Origin: Terriglobia bacterium
GTDB lineage: Bacteria; Acidobacteriota; Terriglobia; UBA7540
DNA length: 7,820 bases
NCBI GenBank assembly: GCA_022866195.1
Contig: JALHUF010000483.1
Coordinates: 1-7,820 of the forward strand
Direction: 5' to 3'
The translations under genes and the position numbers were made by a program. The notes under the pieces are model-generated. The model saw only the letters and a list, made by a program, of their open reading frames with translations, did no database searches and was not told the origin of the DNA. Positions 7,211-7,820 of the stretch are shown piece after piece. Position 1 is the first letter of the stretch. Each line of letters begins with the position of its first letter.

Positions 7211-7684
7211 ATGAGGAAATTGGTAATTGGATGTGCCGCGGGGGCACTTATAGCCCTGTCGGCTTCATCAATGGCTCTTTCCCCGGCCAGCGTGGCGGCG
7301 CCCGGCGCGGCTTCCCCGCAGCCGACTACCCAGGTTGGGCTAGCGAGCTGGTACGGCGAGCATCATCAAGGCCGCCCCACCGCCAACGGCGAACTATTTG
7401 ATATGAATGGACTTACAGCCGCCCACCGGGACCTGCCGATGGGGGCGAGGGTCAAGGTAACGAACCTTGTGAACAAGCGGTCAGTTACCCTCAGGGTCAA
7501 CGACCGTGGTCCTGGCATCAAGAGCCGCATCATCGACGTCGCGATGGCCGCCGCCAAGTCCCTGGGCTTCCTCCGAGCGGGTGTGGTGCCCGTTCAGGTA
7601 GAAGTCGTAAGCCTCCCCAGGTCGGCTAGCCTGCTCCGACCGCCCGCCCCCCCCGCCCTTGTCTCGGGCCACCCCCACAACTAA
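7211..7684 (+). CDS. rlpA: RlpA-like septal ring lytic transglycosylase, double-psi beta-barrel protein, exported
   Basis: Short (157-residue) RlpA-family protein; characterised members bind septal peptidoglycan and cleave glycan strands lacking stem peptides. Residues 1-30 form a Sec signal (MRK, then a hydrophobic run to about 23, with possible cleavage near SVAA). A Pro/Ala linker (31-41) leads to the double-psi beta-barrel (about 43-133): GLASWYGEHHQG, TANGELFDMNGLTAAH, LPMGARVKVTNL and RVNDRGP. The conserved acids Glu61 and Asp98 are present. The C-terminus (134-157) is a Pro-rich tail, and the SPOR domain that targets longer RlpA proteins to denuded glycans is absent. A V-I-G-C match at residues 5-8 lies before the hydrophobic core, so it is not a believable lipobox. 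GGAGG sits 4 nt before the ATG at 7211. The gene has its own strong promoter and a palindrome upstream. Confidence 0.88.
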   Translation: MRKLVIGCAAGALIALSASSMALSPASVAAPGAASPQPTTQVGLASWYGEHHQGRPTANGELFDMNGLTAAHRDLPMGARVKVTNLVNKRSVTLRVNDRGPGIKSRIIDVAMAAAKSLGFLRAGVVPVQVEVVSLPRSASLLRPPAPPALVSGHPHN

Positions 7685-7769
7685 GCCGCCGACAAAGTCT
7701 CCAGCCGCCCTTTTGGCAGATCCACCTGCCGGACACAATGTCCCCTCGGAGGCTATCTCACGACCGATG

Positions 7770-7820
7770 CTGTAGCGGCGGCCCCGCCGCGTCGGGGCAG
7801 GCTGTCCTCGCCGCCGAGGG
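7770..7820. repeat. GC-rich palindromic element, probably an intergenic repeat cut by the window end
   Basis: Beginning at CTGTAGCGGCGG (7770-7781), two competing stems overlap: GCGGCG with CGCCGC (7775-7780 and 7785-7790), and GCCCCG with CGGGGC (7781-7786 and 7793-7798). The last bases, CCGAGGG (7814-7820), are the inverted complement of CCCTCGG at 7743-7749. A CTGTAGCGGCGG edge resembles dispersed intergenic palindromes in some acidobacterial genomes (memory only). The remaining bases from 7685 hold no gene I can support and no clear rlpA terminator. Confidence 0.35.

Noticed and set aside
7226..7234. Lipobox-like V-I-G-C at residues 5-8 of the RlpA-like protein
   Set aside because: The cysteine precedes the hydrophobic core, leaving no room for a signal peptide before it.
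1..7820. A novel defence, mobile or biosynthetic system
   Set aside because: Every intact frame is assigned to a known housekeeping or envelope family, and no recombinase, toxin-antitoxin pair, repeat array or unknown gene cluster is visible.

Overview
The window is GC-rich, gene-dense chromosomal DNA from a Gram-negative bacterium. An outer membrane and periplasm are implied by an RlpA-type lytic transglycosylase, an exported gamma-glutamyltransferase and an exported PafA-like phosphatase. The mix of families, and the resemblance of the TIM-barrel protein and the phosphatase to acidobacterial homologues as I remember them, suggests Acidobacteriota; this is inference from memory and no search was run. 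All six genes look intact. I see no tRNA, rRNA, CRISPR array, insertion sequence, phage or defence genes, and no convincing new multi-gene system. The interest lies in regulatory DNA and in a few active-site substitutions.

Layout. Positions 18-3906 (minus strand) form a tightly coupled three-gene operon, read from high to low coordinates: ggt (gamma-glutamyltransferase, secreted), then a sugar-phosphate isomerase/epimerase-like TIM-barrel protein, then asnS (asparaginyl-tRNA synthetase). The ggt stop and the TIM-barrel start share one base. The TIM-barrel stop is followed 35 bp later by the preferred asnS ATG, or overlaps an alternative asnS TTG. A strong sigma70-type promoter (TTGACG, 17 bp, TAGATT) lies at 3976-4004 in front of ggt. 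Upstream of it, on the same strand, is pfkA (4075-5046), an ATP-type 6-phosphofructokinase with its allosteric site largely kept.

The 290 bp between pfkA and the divergent phosphatase gene (5047-5336) holds several GC-rich potential hairpins and an extended -10 motif (TGATAGACT). The phosphatase gene (5337-6977, plus strand) encodes an exported alkaline-phosphatase-superfamily enzyme of the PafA/NPP type with every metal ligand present but an altered phosphate-contact motif. The next intergenic stretch (6978-7210) carries a perfect 16-bp palindrome of TetR-operator type and, 20 bp further on, a near-consensus promoter (TTGACA, 17 bp, TAGACT) for the rlpA-like gene at 7211-7684. The last 50 bp look like the start of a GC-rich palindromic repeat cut by the window edge.

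How the genes relate. asnS (translation) and pfkA (glycolysis) are cytoplasmic housekeeping genes. ggt (glutathione and gamma-glutamyl peptide breakdown), the phosphatase (phosphate scavenging) and the RlpA-like protein (septal peptidoglycan) act in the envelope. Apart from the coupling of ggt, the TIM-barrel gene and asnS, no shared pathway is evident.
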